A DNA stretch of 64,000 bases from Marivivens donghaensis. GTDB lineage: Bacteria > Pseudomonadota > Alphaproteobacteria > Rhodobacterales > Rhodobacteraceae. A program made the position numbers and the translations under genes. Shown here piece after piece: positions 16,694-26,023 of this stretch. Position 1 is the stretch's first letter. Each line of letters begins with the position of its first letter. The stretch spans positions 1 through 64,000 of the forward strand of contig NZ_JAUFRA010000007.1 of the NCBI RefSeq assembly GCF_030410045.1, read 5' to 3'. The notes under the pieces were generated by a model. It saw only the letters and a list, made by a program, of their open reading frames with translations. It searched no databases and had not been told where the DNA came from.

Positions 16694-17416
16694 CTATTTC
16701 AGGCGCTGCACGTAGCGCGCCGTTGTGTGGTCAAACCAAGTGCGTGAGAATTCGACGGTGCCGACCTGTTCGGAGTGGCTAAACCGTTCGATAAATCCGA
16801 TGGGGGTGCCGATGGGCTTGGGAAATTCGTTCGGAGACCAATCGGGGACCGAATCCACACCGACCGAGTCTTCCGCTCTCGAAATCCAAAACCCTAGCTG
16901 CATCTTGTAGTAGCGGTAGAGTGAATCAGAGAGTTCAGTGGCCTTGATTCGACCCGCCGAGCCGTCCAGCCAAATCTCTTCGACAGCGATTGGTACACGA
17001 TTGAGATACCTCAGTCGCCGAATGCGATTGGCACGGTCTGACTGGCCGAATTCTGGTAAATCGTTCGGTTTCCTAAGGTCATCTACGGATAAAATCCGCG
17101 CAGTAGGAAGACCACCACCTGTCCGCAATTCGAGCCGGAACATAGAGTAGACGCTATCGACATTCTGGCTCGATCGGACATAGTTTCCCGAACCTTGGAT
17201 TCGCTCGATAAGCCCCTTATTTTCTAATATATCCAATGCCTTGCGGAGTGTTCGGACGGTGGTGAAATGCTCTTTGGCGAGCTCGCGTTCGGGTGGCAAA
17301 CGGGTGCCGTCAATCAGGCGTCCGGACGCAATTTCGCGGATCAGCACTTCGCTGATCTGGACATAAATTGGCAGCCCGCTGGAGGCCTCGCTCTTTGAGT
17401 AGATGGTCTGCGGCAT
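16694..17416 (-). CDS. GntR family regulator, HutC subfamily with UTRA domain
   Basis: The 240-residue protein has the winged helix first (LPIYVQISEVLIREIASG, LPPERELAKEHFTTVRTLRKAL) and a UTRA effector domain after it (NRIRRLRYLNRVPIAVEEIWLD). UTRA domains bind sugars, sugar phosphates or related metabolites. It lies 9 bases upstream of the Gfo/Idh/MocA gene and is divergent from the sulfoquinovose operon. It is the obvious candidate regulator of both, perhaps sensing sulfoquinovose or its glycoside. The frame is open to 17485; the ATG at 17416 fits the family start best. Confidence 0.88.
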   Translation of the reverse strand: MPQTIYSKSEASSGLPIYVQISEVLIREIASGRLIDGTRLPPERELAKEHFTTVRTLRKALDILENKGLIERIQGSGNYVRSSQNVDSVYSMFRLELRTGGGLPTARILSVDDLRKPNDLPEFGQSDRANRIRRLRYLNRVPIAVEEIWLDGSAGRIKATELSDSLYRYYKMQLGFWISRAEDSVGVDSVPDWSPNEFPKPIGTPIGFIERFSHSEQVGTVEFSRTWFDHTTARYVQRLK

Positions 17417-17443
17417 TGTGTCCGATAAAAAATTGATACACCA

Positions 17444-17457
17444 TTGATCCAGATCAA
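17444..17457. promoter_or_regulatory. Palindrome in the divergent promoter of the sulfoquinovose cluster
   Basis: TTGATCCAGATCAA is TTGATC and its exact complement around CA. It lies 28 bases before the GntR start and 85 before the monooxygenase start, in the only regulatory gap of the cluster. It is a candidate operator for the UTRA regulator. Confidence 0.5.
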
Positions 17458-17541
17458 AGACACTGTTAGCGATAAAGAAAGTCAAGCGGTTTCTGAGGAG
17501 AGGGGCAGCATGACTGGAGCGCCAAAACAGGGGAGTTGGTC

Positions 17542-18696
17542 ATGGGTGTTGTTCCCGTTACATCCGAAGATCTGGATGCAGTCGAAGTGTCGTGGTTCGC
17601 GGCGCTGTGTTCGGATGATTATCAATTCCTTGGCGTTCCGGATGGATCGCTGCGGTCTTCGTGGGCGCATTGTTCTGAAATCGTAAAAACCGCCGAAGAG
17701 CAGGGGTTCCGTAACATCCTGTGTCCGTCCTCCTATCAAGTCGGACAGGACACGCTGAGCTTTGTTGCGGGCTGTGCTCCGATCACGTCCAAGATCAATA
17801 TGCTGGCCGCTGTGCGATGCGGGGAAATGCAACCGATCATGCTCGCTCGCACGATTGCGACGCTTGATCACATGCTCGAAGGTCGTTTGACGGTAAACAT
17901 CATTTCGTCGGACTTTCCTGGCGAAGTTGCGGATAGCAGCTATCGTTATCAGCGGTCCCGCGAAGTCGTTGAAATTCTCAAACAGGCTTGGACCCAAGAC
18001 GAAATCAATCACGCGGGCAACGTTTACAATTTCACGGGCATGACGACCGATCCGGTACGTCCTTATCAAACCGGTGGCCCGCTTTTGTACTTCGGGGGCT
18101 ACTCGCCTGATGCGCTCGAGCTATGTGGACAACATTGTGATGTGTATCTGATGTGGCCCGAAAAAATGGAAGAAATCGAAGGACGTATGAAAGCCGTTCA
18201 CGCCGTGGCTGACCGCTATGGACGGACGCTGGACTACGGTCTGCGCGTGCATGTCATCGTGCGAGACACCGAAGCCGAGGCTCGCGAGTATGCTGATTAC
18301 ATCGTGTCAAAGCTGGATGACGACAAGGGCACAGCCATTCGCAATCGTGCGCAGGACGCGAAATCTCTAGGTGTGAGCCATCAGGCCAAAAACCGTGAAA
18401 TCGCAGACGATCATGGCTACATCGAACAGAACCTCTGGACGGGTGTTGGTCGTGCCCGCTCAGGCTGCGGGGCAGCGATTGTCGGATCGACCGATCAGGT
18501 GCTGAGCAAGCTAGAAGCTTATCAAAAGATGGGCATCCGCGCGTTTGTTCTGTCGGGTTATCCGCATTTGGACGAAGCCAAACACTTCGGCTCGCGTGTT
18601 CTACCGCAGATGAAAACCTGTTCCCTTCCTCACGCCTATGGCCGCGTTCCAGCGTCAACCCCAGCAACCCCACTCGGAATTGGAGAGCGCCGCTGA
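17542..18696 (+). CDS. smoC: Flavin-dependent sulfoquinovose monooxygenase (LLM class, SmoC-like)
   Basis: The 384-residue protein belongs to the bacterial luciferase-like alkanesulfonate monooxygenases: EVSWFAALCSDDY at the start, then NILCPSSYQVGQDTL, DHMLEGRLTVNIISSD, GGYSPDALELC and a C-terminal GIRAFVLSGYPHLDEA with the catalytic-loop arginines (GRARSGCG). These enzymes use reduced FMN and oxygen to cleave the C-S bond. In the sulfo-SMO pathway SmoC converts sulfoquinovose to 6-dehydroglucose and sulfite. Assignment rests on the adjacent reductase, aldo/keto reductase and sugar transporter. ATG 17542 has GGGAG upstream. Alkanesulfonate use is the alternative. Confidence 0.85.
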   Translation: MGVVPVTSEDLDAVEVSWFAALCSDDYQFLGVPDGSLRSSWAHCSEIVKTAEEQGFRNILCPSSYQVGQDTLSFVAGCAPITSKINMLAAVRCGEMQPIMLARTIATLDHMLEGRLTVNIISSDFPGEVADSSYRYQRSREVVEILKQAWTQDEINHAGNVYNFTGMTTDPVRPYQTGGPLLYFGGYSPDALELCGQHCDVYLMWPEKMEEIEGRMKAVHAVADRYGRTLDYGLRVHVIVRDTEAEAREYADYIVSKLDDDKGTAIRNRAQDAKSLGVSHQAKNREIADDHGYIEQNLWTGVGRARSGCGAAIVGSTDQVLSKLEAYQKMGIRAFVLSGYPHLDEAKHFGSRVLPQMKTCSLPHAYGRVPASTPATPLGIGERR

Positions 18697-19589
18697 TGAT
18701 GCCGCGTGTTGATATCGCCCCTGACCTTACGTTTAGCCGCCTGATTTATGGCATGTGGCGTTTGGCTGATGATGCCGATACGTCGGTGAGCCACGTCGAG
18801 GCCAAGATCCAGTCGTGCTTAGAGCAAGGGATCACCACGTTTGATCAGGCCGACATCTACGGTGGCTACACAACCGAAGACGTCTTGGGCGCAGCCTTGC
18901 GCGCTAATCATTCGCTACGTGATCAGATGGAGATTGTCACCAAATGCGATATCGTGGCGCCCGTTGGTCGCTACGAGAATGCTCCGGTTAAGTACTACGA
19001 TACGTCGCGTGCTCACATTCTGAAATCGGTTGATCTTTCGCTAAAAGCGATGGGGATCGATCATATCGACCTCTTGCTGATCCATCGTCCTGATCCTCTG
19101 ATGGATCACCACGAAACCGGCATGGCGCTGGATGAAGTCGTCAAGAGCGGAAAGGTCCGCGCAGTTGGCGTGTCGAATTTCCGCCCTTGGGATTGGCAGT
19201 TACTGCAATCGGGCATGAAGACCCAGTTGGTGACGAACCAGATCGAGGTGTCTCTGTCTGCAGTCTCGCCCTTTACGAACGGCGATGTAGCGTTCCACCA
19301 ACAGCACGGTCAGCCGATCATGGCGTGGTCGCCTCTGGGTGGCGGGGCTTTGATGTCAGATGGTGGTCTTTTGGGGCAGCGTCTCGATGCGATCGCTTCT
19401 GCACAGGGTGTCGATCGCGCGGCGGTCGCCATCGCGTTCCTGTTGCGTCATCCCGCTAACATTTTGCCAGTCCTTGGCACGAATAGTCTGGGACGGATTG
19501 CTACGATTTCAGAAGCCCTGAGGGTTGAGTTGGATCGCCCGACTTGGTTCTCTCTCTACGAGGCGGCGTTGGGGCAGGAGGTTCCATGA
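18696..19589 (+). CDS. smoB: Aldo/keto reductase (SmoB-like 6-dehydroglucose reductase)
   Basis: The 297-residue TIM-barrel reductase shows the aldo/keto reductase tetrad Asp50, Tyr55 (FDQADIYGGY), Lys83 (VTKCD) and His130 (LLIHRPDP), plus the cofactor-binding end (LPVLGTNSLGRI). In sulfo-SMO, SmoB reduces 6-dehydro-D-glucose to glucose with NADPH. The start overlaps the monooxygenase stop (TGATG) and the stop overlaps the flavin reductase start (ATGA), so the three enzymes are translationally coupled. Confidence 0.87.
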   Translation: MMPRVDIAPDLTFSRLIYGMWRLADDADTSVSHVEAKIQSCLEQGITTFDQADIYGGYTTEDVLGAALRANHSLRDQMEIVTKCDIVAPVGRYENAPVKYYDTSRAHILKSVDLSLKAMGIDHIDLLLIHRPDPLMDHHETGMALDEVVKSGKVRAVGVSNFRPWDWQLLQSGMKTQLVTNQIEVSLSAVSPFTNGDVAFHQQHGQPIMAWSPLGGGALMSDGGLLGQRLDAIASAQGVDRAAVAIAFLLRHPANILPVLGTNSLGRIATISEALRVELDRPTWFSLYEAALGQEVP

Positions 19590-20107
19590 CCGAACTTTTG
19601 CCGACCAAAACAATCCAGCATTTCGTTCCAAGTGAGCAAACACAGCGTTCGTTGCGCGATGCCTTTGGGCGGTTCGCAACGGGTGTGACTGTCGTGACAG
19701 TCGGCACGGATGAGGGACCAATCGCGATCACAGCGAACAGTTTCGCTTCGGTCTCAATGGAGCCGCCATTGGTGCTGTGGTCTCCACAAAAGTCGTCGAA
19801 ACGCTCGCAGTACTTTTTGAATGCAAAGTATTTCGCGATCCACATTCTGGCCGCGGATCAGGACGATCTGTGCTGGCGCGTCGCTAAAGATATGAATGCG
19901 CTGTCTGGACTTGATTTGGTCGAAAACTCCGAAGGTGTGCCTTTGATCGATGGCTGTCTTGCTCGGTTCGAGTGCAGTCAATACGCGGTTCATGACGGAG
20001 GAGATCATGACATAATTGTTGGAAGAGTGCTGCGCGCGGCCTTTGTGGAGGAAGGCGACGGGCTGGGCTTTTTCAAAGGGAAGATGAACCGGATTGTGAC
20101 CCAATAG
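19586..20107 (+). CDS. smoA: Flavin reductase (SmoA-like FMN reductase)
   Basis: The 173-residue protein is a flavin reductase-like domain (RDAFGRFATGVTVVTVGT, ITANSFASVSMEPPLVLW, and the FNAKYF-like FLNAKYFAIHIL). It supplies reduced FMN to a two-component monooxygenase, here the adjacent LLM enzyme. The ATG at 19586 overlaps the aldo/keto reductase stop; an earlier in-frame start lies inside that gene. The partner arrangement is what distinguishes this cluster from lone sugar-uptake operons. Confidence 0.9.
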   Translation: MTELLPTKTIQHFVPSEQTQRSLRDAFGRFATGVTVVTVGTDEGPIAITANSFASVSMEPPLVLWSPQKSSKRSQYFLNAKYFAIHILAADQDDLCWRVAKDMNALSGLDLVENSEGVPLIDGCLARFECSQYAVHDGGDHDIIVGRVLRAAFVEEGDGLGFFKGKMNRIVTQ

Positions 20108-20182
20108 CCCGAGGAGGGGCGGGTATCCGGACAAAAGAGTGATGGGCGCGCAGTGTCCAGAGCAACCAAACGGGAGGAAACT

Positions 20183-21448
20183 ATGAAAAAACTGACAGCT
20201 TCGACGGCTATGTCGATTGCTCTTTTTGCTGGCGCATCTGTTGCGTGGGCAGATGAGATTACTTTTCTATGCTACCAAGACGCCAACGAATGTGACGTGA
20301 TTGCAGGCATGCTGCCTGCGTTTACCGAACAGACCGGCCACACCGTGAAATTGGAAACGGTTGGTTACGATGTCATCCGTGACCAATTGGAAAACCAGCT
20401 TCAAACAGATGCGGCGCCTGACGTTGCACGGGTTACAAACCTTGGCGGTTTGAACCAGTACTACCTTGATCTCGCACCCTATGTAGATGGCGCGGCATGG
20501 GAAGCATCCTATGGCGCAACACTGCCGTGGTTCCGTCAACCCGGTGGTGCCGATCAGGGCATTTACGGCTGGATGACGCAGCTCACCGTGACTGGTCCGT
20601 TCGTGAACGTATCCCTCTTTGAGGATGCGGGCGTCGACATGCCGGGTGACGGCGCGACCTGGGATGACTGGGCGGCTGCTCTGTTGGAGGTCAAAGAGGC
20701 AACTGGCATCACTGCAGGTCTTGCAATGGACCGCACGGCACACCGCTGGGCTGGTCCAGCGTTCAGCTATGGCGCAAAGTTCTTTGATGATAGCGGCAAC
20801 CCGATCCTCGTTGACGACGGCTTCCGCAAATACGCAGAGGTCTTTGTAGGCTGGCACCAGAGTGGTCTTATGCCCGCAGAGGGTTGGCCGGCAGGCGAGG
20901 GCACTCAGTATCGCAACGCGGCTCCGCTGTTCCAGTCGGGTGACGTTGCTATGCATATGTCGGGTTCGTGGATGATCAACAGCTATGCTGAGAACATCTC
21001 TGATTTCGACTGGAAAGCTGTCCCTGCGCCGTGTGGTGATGGTGGCTGTGGCGCAATGCCCGGTGGTGCTGCTGTTGTAGCGTTCAAATCGACCAAGTCG
21101 CCTGAGGCTTCTGCTGCATTGATCGACTTCCTTGCTGCCGAAGAAAACGCAGCGGCATTTGCTGCGCAGACAAAGAACATCACTGCGCATCAGGGCCTTC
21201 AGGAATCTGGTATTGATTATGCGGATGCGTCTCCTGCAGTCGCTGCGGCTTTGTCGGTCTTTGCGGCAAACGCAGGTAAGGCGGCTCAGACCACACCGCA
21301 GGCCTATACCTTCCAAGGCTACGCTAAGAACTTTGTCATCTATGGTGTGATCCCTGATTACATCACCAAAGCCATCACAGGCGAGATGACCTTGGACGAA
21401 GCACTGGCTGCCATCGACGCGGATGTTGCCGCGAAGATCGCAGAATAA
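20183..21448 (+). CDS. smoF: Sugar-type ABC transporter substrate-binding protein (SmoF-like, candidate sulfoquinovosyl glycerol binder)
   Basis: The 421-residue family 1 binding protein has a signal peptide (KKLTASTAMSIALFAGASVAWA) and binding-cleft segments rich in Trp and Gly (YGWMTQLTVTGPF, MSGSWMINSY). SmoF of the characterised pathway binds sulfoquinovosyl glycerol. The context here (monooxygenase, reductases, two permeases and an ATPase) argues for the same ligand. ATG 20183 has an excellent GGGAGG site. The 75-base gap upstream is the largest inside the operon. Confidence 0.85.
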   Translation: MKKLTASTAMSIALFAGASVAWADEITFLCYQDANECDVIAGMLPAFTEQTGHTVKLETVGYDVIRDQLENQLQTDAAPDVARVTNLGGLNQYYLDLAPYVDGAAWEASYGATLPWFRQPGGADQGIYGWMTQLTVTGPFVNVSLFEDAGVDMPGDGATWDDWAAALLEVKEATGITAGLAMDRTAHRWAGPAFSYGAKFFDDSGNPILVDDGFRKYAEVFVGWHQSGLMPAEGWPAGEGTQYRNAAPLFQSGDVAMHMSGSWMINSYAENISDFDWKAVPAPCGDGGCGAMPGGAAVVAFKSTKSPEASAALIDFLAAEENAAAFAAQTKNITAHQGLQESGIDYADASPAVAAALSVFAANAGKAAQTTPQAYTFQGYAKNFVIYGVIPDYITKAITGEMTLDEALAAIDADVAAKIAE

Positions 21449-21466
21449 CCCAGCGGAGGCATTCGT

Positions 21467-22531
21467 ATGACAGAGGCGCTTCACGCCGCGTTTGCGGGTG
21501 CCCCATGGCCACTTTATCTGCTGGTCTATTTACTCATCGGTTGGGCGCTCTTGCGCCCAACTGGCCCCTTGTGGGACCGTGCAGTCAGCGTGATTGGCTG
21601 GCCGATTGAGATGACACAGAAGCTGGCAGGCGCAACGGGGCTCCCATACTTGTTTCTCTTGCCTAATATGTTGATCTTTGGGGCATTTACCTTTGCGCCC
21701 ATGTTTATCAACTTCGGCTTCTCGGTCACCGAAGGCCAGTCAATCTTGTTTTCAGAACGCGATTGGGCGGGGCTAGATAACTTGCGTCGTTTGCTGTCTG
21801 AGACACAGATCGATACGGGCGCACCCAACCTCGAAGACGATAAATTCCTTGGTGCCGTCTACGCGACAGCCACATTTGTCGTGTTCCAAGTGCCAATCAT
21901 GATCGCGGTTGCTTTGATTTCTGCCTTGGCGCTGAACCGCAAAATTGTAGCCCGCGGGTTCTGGCGAGCAGTCTTTTTCTACCCAGTAATGCTGTCGCCA
22001 GTGGTTGTCGGCTTCTTGTGGTCTCTGATCCTGAAACGGCAAGGTGTGCTGTCGCAAACCTTAATGATGTGGGGCTGGATTGATGAACCGATCCAATGGC
22101 TGACGGACCCATCTTGGACAATGTTCTGGTCCGTTTTTGTCTACACATGGGCGCACCTTGGATTTTATATGTTGATCCTCCTCGCTGGACTGCAGGCAAT
22201 CCCCCGTGATGTCTATGAGGCGGCCGAGATGGACGGAACGTCGGCGTGGCGCCAGTTGACGCGGATCACCATTCCGCTCCTTGCGCCGACCCTACTGGTC
22301 GTGACGGTTCTTTCACTGATTAAAGCCTTCCAAGCCTTTGAAGAGCTTTACGCCATGTCGGTTCGGTGGACCTCTCTCGTGGGTTACATCTTCGAAGCAT
22401 CAGGCCTTCGCGGACAACCAACAGCCAACGGATTGGGGATTGCGGCGATGGCATCGCTCTTGGTCGCGATTGTCTTGATCTTCCTCTCCCTTCTCCAAGT
22501 TTACCTTTCGTCGAAATCGAGCAAAGCATGA
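21467..22531 (+). CDS. Sugar-type ABC transporter permease 1 of the sulfoquinovose operon
   Basis: The 354-residue MalF/UgpA-like permease has an extra N-terminal hydrophobic helix (ALHAAFAGAPWPLYLLVYLL) before the usual six-helix core and the EAA loop (YEAAEMDGTSAWRQLTRITIPLLAP). It pairs with the second permease to form the channel. The ATG has GGAGG upstream, and the stop overlaps the next start (ATGA). Confidence 0.9.
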   Translation: MTEALHAAFAGAPWPLYLLVYLLIGWALLRPTGPLWDRAVSVIGWPIEMTQKLAGATGLPYLFLLPNMLIFGAFTFAPMFINFGFSVTEGQSILFSERDWAGLDNLRRLLSETQIDTGAPNLEDDKFLGAVYATATFVVFQVPIMIAVALISALALNRKIVARGFWRAVFFYPVMLSPVVVGFLWSLILKRQGVLSQTLMMWGWIDEPIQWLTDPSWTMFWSVFVYTWAHLGFYMLILLAGLQAIPRDVYEAAEMDGTSAWRQLTRITIPLLAPTLLVVTVLSLIKAFQAFEELYAMSVRWTSLVGYIFEASGLRGQPTANGLGIAAMASLLVAIVLIFLSLLQVYLSSKSSKA

Positions 22532-23964
22532 ACGCAGTAACCACTTTTCTAACGCGTAAAGCGGGCGGACAGCGGGCGAATTGGCTCGATTATCTGACCT
22601 ATGCATATCTGCTGTCTGGGGTGTTGCTGATCCTCTTGCCGGTGGCGTGGCTGGCGCTCAATTCGTTGAAGTCCTCGTCGCAGCTGGAAAAACAGGATCT
22701 GTCGCTTCTGCCGACGTCGTTCGAAACCGTTGCACGGGCAACGGTGTCTTACCCAGACGGAAACCAGATCTTCTTCATCCCAGATTTGCCGCAGTGGGTA
22801 TTGAATTGGGGTGACCTGTCCGACGACGAACGCGCTGCGCGGGATGTCTCAGAATTCCTGAGCGGTTTTGAAGGTCGTGACCTCTATGCGCTGCGGTCGC
22901 ACCTAGGTCAGGTTCCGTCGCTCGTTCGGGATCTGATCGAAGCGAAGAATTTGCCGGAATGGATCGTTCGCTATCCGTCGATGTCAGCCAGCGCGCGCGG
23001 CGAATACGATCTGGATGGTGTGTTGACGTCTCTCAACACCGAAGACGTCCGCCTCTTGTCCGAATATCTGAACCTCGAACCATACGAACCAGCGCGGCTT
23101 GCGTTGCAGGTTTTGGTCACGGCACCTGACCCAGTGACGGGCGTGGAAACGGAGTTCGGCATTTCCAACTTCAAAGCAACCCGAGACTTCACGCCTGCGC
23201 GATATGTCAACAACCGCAATGATGATGTTGTGCGTTTGGATACGGCGTCCATCACCATGCGGCGAACCCTCGATCCGAGTTGGGAAAACTTCACAGATCC
23301 GGTTATAGGGCGCGCGTTTGGTGTGAACGTCAACTTTGCCACCTGTTTCACCAATTCCGTCTTAGTCACTGTGATTGCGACTGTTCTAACGTTGTTGATC
23401 AACTCGATGGCTGCCTTTGCATTGGCAAAGTATAAATTCCGCGGTCAGGTCGCGTTCTTTATCGTGATCTTGGCAACCCTTATGGTGCCACCGACCATCA
23501 CGCTCGTTGGGGTGTTCAAGGCTGTCTACGCGACAGGGTTGTCGGGATCAATTTGGGGCGTGATCATTCCGGGGGCTGCAACACCAACCGGTGTGTTCCT
23601 GTTGCGCCAATACATGCTGTCGATCCCTGATGAGCTGATTGAGGCAGCGCGTATGGATGCAGCATCCGAGTGGAAGGTCTATTGGCGTATTATTCTGCCT
23701 CTAGCACTCCCTGCGATTGCTGCTCTCGCGATCCTGTCCGTCATTTGGCGGTGGAACGACCTTATTCTTCCTCTTGTGGCTATCGCCACCACCAAAGAGG
23801 CTTACACCATCCAACTCTGCCTGCTGGAGTTTCGTGGTGAACACCTGAGCCAAGAGCATTATCGACTTGCCATGACCATGGTTAGCCTCGTGCCTTCCAC
23901 GCTCGTTTTCGTGTTCCTCCAGAAATACATCACCACAGGCATCGCCAATACGGGGCTGAAATAA
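22528..23964 (+). CDS. Sugar-type ABC transporter permease 2 with a large periplasmic insert
   Basis: At 478 residues this MalG/UgpE-like permease is about 200 longer than usual. After the first helix (residues 23-46) comes a hydrophilic stretch to about 265 that contains ESF-like helices (DDERAARDVSEFLSGFEGRD, TEDVRLLSEYLNLEP). The normal five-helix core follows, with EAARMDAASEWKVYWRIILP. The topology puts the insert in the periplasm, where it could dock the binding protein or contact the glycoside. It is coupled on both sides (ATGA, then TAATG). Confidence 0.88.
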   Translation: MNAVTTFLTRKAGGQRANWLDYLTYAYLLSGVLLILLPVAWLALNSLKSSSQLEKQDLSLLPTSFETVARATVSYPDGNQIFFIPDLPQWVLNWGDLSDDERAARDVSEFLSGFEGRDLYALRSHLGQVPSLVRDLIEAKNLPEWIVRYPSMSASARGEYDLDGVLTSLNTEDVRLLSEYLNLEPYEPARLALQVLVTAPDPVTGVETEFGISNFKATRDFTPARYVNNRNDDVVRLDTASITMRRTLDPSWENFTDPVIGRAFGVNVNFATCFTNSVLVTVIATVLTLLINSMAAFALAKYKFRGQVAFFIVILATLMVPPTITLVGVFKAVYATGLSGSIWGVIIPGAATPTGVFLLRQYMLSIPDELIEAARMDAASEWKVYWRIILPLALPAIAALAILSVIWRWNDLILPLVAIATTKEAYTIQLCLLEFRGEHLSQEHYRLAMTMVSLVPSTLVFVFLQKYITTGIANTGLK

Positions 23965-25028
23965 TGACTGATCTCGTCCTTTCCAAAGTTGTGAAACACT
24001 ACGGTGCGGTTGAGGTCATTCATGGCATCGACATGGAAATCGCCTCGGGGGAGTTTTGCGTCTTCGTCGGGCCTTCGGGTTGCGGGAAGTCTACGCTCTT
24101 GCGCATGATTTCTGGACTCGAGAGCATCACGGACGGCGAAGTTCGAATTGATGGGGAAGTAGTGAACCATGTGCCCGCGTCGCAGCGTGGGCTGGCAATG
24201 GTATTCCAATCCTATGCTCTCTATCCTCATATGTCGGTGAGAAAGAACCTGAGTTTTGGCCTCGAAAACCTGCATACGCCGAAAGCCGAGATCGCAAAGC
24301 GGGTAGAGGACGCAGCACGTATGCTGCAGATCGAAGACTACCTAGATCGTCGACCCGGCCAGCTTTCTGGAGGGCAGCGTCAGCGCGTTGCAATCGGGCG
24401 CGCGGTGGTTCGAGAACCCAAAGTATTCTTGTTTGACGAGCCTCTCTCGAACCTCGATGCAGAACTGCGTGTGAACATGCGACGCGAGATTGCCAATCTG
24501 CACCGCCGGTTGGGGAACACGATGATTTACGTCACCCATGATCAGGTCGAAGCTATGACTATGGCCGACAAGATTGCGGTGCTTCGTGCAGGTAAGGTTG
24601 AACAATTCGGAACGCCGCTTGAGCTGTTCAATGCGCCAAAGAACCGATTTGTCGCGGGCTTCATCGGATCTCCGTCAATGAACTTTGTGACTGCGACGAT
24701 TGCGGACGGTGGCGTAAAACTCAGCGACGGAACCCATCTGAACATCGATCGCACCCGGGCCGGTGTTGCCACTGGTGACGCTGTCGAAGTGGGATTTAGG
24801 CCCCGTGATCTGGCGATTGACGATACTGGACCGCTCGCACTGACCGTCACCGAAGTCGAACAATTGGGATCGGAAAGCTATGTCTTCGGCGAACTGGCAA
24901 CGGGCCAAACAGTGACGGTTCATCAATCTGGACAGACATCAGTCAAGATTGGAGCTGTTGTTAAACTGTCTGTATCACCCTCGGCCCTTTACATATTCCG
25001 ACAAGACACTGGTCTCGCATGTTACTAA
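23964..25028 (+). CDS. Sugar-type ABC transporter ATPase (UgpC/MalK family)
   Basis: The 354-residue ATPase has Walker A GPSGCGKST, Q-loop MVFQSYALYPH, signature LSGGQRQRVAIGRA, Walker B FLFDEPLSNLDAELR and a C-terminal OB-type (TOBE) regulatory domain. It energises the two upstream permeases. The C-terminal tail (DTGLACY) runs into the next gene: its last 10 bases overlap the start of the YeiH-family gene, which links that exporter to this operon. Confidence 0.93.
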   Translation: MTDLVLSKVVKHYGAVEVIHGIDMEIASGEFCVFVGPSGCGKSTLLRMISGLESITDGEVRIDGEVVNHVPASQRGLAMVFQSYALYPHMSVRKNLSFGLENLHTPKAEIAKRVEDAARMLQIEDYLDRRPGQLSGGQRQRVAIGRAVVREPKVFLFDEPLSNLDAELRVNMRREIANLHRRLGNTMIYVTHDQVEAMTMADKIAVLRAGKVEQFGTPLELFNAPKNRFVAGFIGSPSMNFVTATIADGGVKLSDGTHLNIDRTRAGVATGDAVEVGFRPRDLAIDDTGPLALTVTEVEQLGSESYVFGELATGQTVTVHQSGQTSVKIGAVVKLSVSPSALYIFRQDTGLACY

Positions 25029-26008
25029 CAGCCGCTCGCGCCAAAGGCGTCGCGCCGGGTTTGTTCATGGCCTTATTGGTCGCGATGGCGGCGCAATTCT
25101 TGTCGGACCATTACGGCGCGCCTGTCATGTTGATGGCGATCCTTTTGGGGATACCGTTCCAGTTTCTGTCAAACGACCCTCGTATGGGCGAGGGTATCAA
25201 TTTCGCGGCTAAATCTATTCTACGGATCGGGGTAGCCCTCTTGGGGCTCAGAGTAAGTGTTGAACTGCTTTGGCAAATCGGACCGACCTTTGCTGTGTTG
25301 ATTGCATTCGGTGTTGTGCTGACAATCGCCATTGGCATCTTAACAGCCAGTATCTTTGGCAAAGACTACGCGTTCGGATTTCTGGCGGGAGGATCGGTTG
25401 CCATTTGTGGCGCATCTGCAGCCCTCGCATTGGCGAGCCTTCTGCCTAAACATGAAAAAAGCGAAACCAACCTGACGTTCACTGTGGTTTCAGTGACCGT
25501 CGCATCGACTGTTGCGATGATCGTCTATCCTATCTCGGCATCCTTGGTTGGTTTTGACGATAGATTGGCTGGAATATTCTTGGGCGGCACGATCCACGAT
25601 GTTGCTCAGGTCGTCGGCGCCGGATTTTCGATGTCTGATGAAACTGGCGAAGTTGCGACACTGATCAAGCTGTTCCGCGTGACGATGTTGGCGCCTGTCG
25701 TCTTTGTCGGGGCACTCGTCTTGCGGAAAAATGCGCCCGCTGAAACTGCTCCCCCGATCGTACCGATGTTCGTACTCGTGTTTATTGCGCTGGCGGGGCT
25801 GAATTCCCTCCACGTTTTCCCTATAGCTTTGATTGAATATTCCAATCAGCTGTCACGTGCTTGTTTGATTACGGCTGTAGCTGCGGTCGGGATGAAGACA
25901 TCGCTTCAGGATTTGCAGAAGGTTGGCGGTGGGGCCGTTGGTTTGGTCGCGTCACTGACAGCGTTCTTAGCAATATTCGTGATGCTGGGGGTGTTGGCGT
26001 TCGGCTGA
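25019..26008 (+). CDS. YeiH family membrane transporter, candidate sulfite exporter
   Basis: The 329-residue protein has about ten hydrophobic segments and the conserved signatures of the YeiH/UPF0324 family (LGIPFQFLS, AKSILRIGVALLGLRVS, GGSVAICGASAALALA, GGTIHDVAQVVGAG, GMKTSLQDL). Family members are often annotated as putative sulfate exporters and accompany sulfonate catabolic genes. It overlaps the ABC ATPase gene by 10 bases. In this operon sulfite released by the monooxygenase needs to leave the cell, so sulfite export is the likely role; this is inference. Confidence 0.85.
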   Translation: MLLTAARAKGVAPGLFMALLVAMAAQFLSDHYGAPVMLMAILLGIPFQFLSNDPRMGEGINFAAKSILRIGVALLGLRVSVELLWQIGPTFAVLIAFGVVLTIAIGILTASIFGKDYAFGFLAGGSVAICGASAALALASLLPKHEKSETNLTFTVVSVTVASTVAMIVYPISASLVGFDDRLAGIFLGGTIHDVAQVVGAGFSMSDETGEVATLIKLFRVTMLAPVVFVGALVLRKNAPAETAPPIVPMFVLVFIALAGLNSLHVFPIALIEYSNQLSRACLITAVAAVGMKTSLQDLQKVGGGAVGLVASLTAFLAIFVMLGVLAFG

Positions 26009-26023
26009 CGTTTGGGGGCAAGG

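Noticed and set aside
17510..17686. ATG at 17510 with a strong GAGGAG site upstream of the monooxygenase
   Set aside because: It opens a different frame that overlaps the monooxygenase and shows no similarity. The monooxygenase has its own site before 17542.
20267..21484. A 405-codon open frame on the minus strand
   Set aside because: It is antisense to the sulfoquinovose binding-protein gene, Cys- and Arg-rich, with no recognisable domain.
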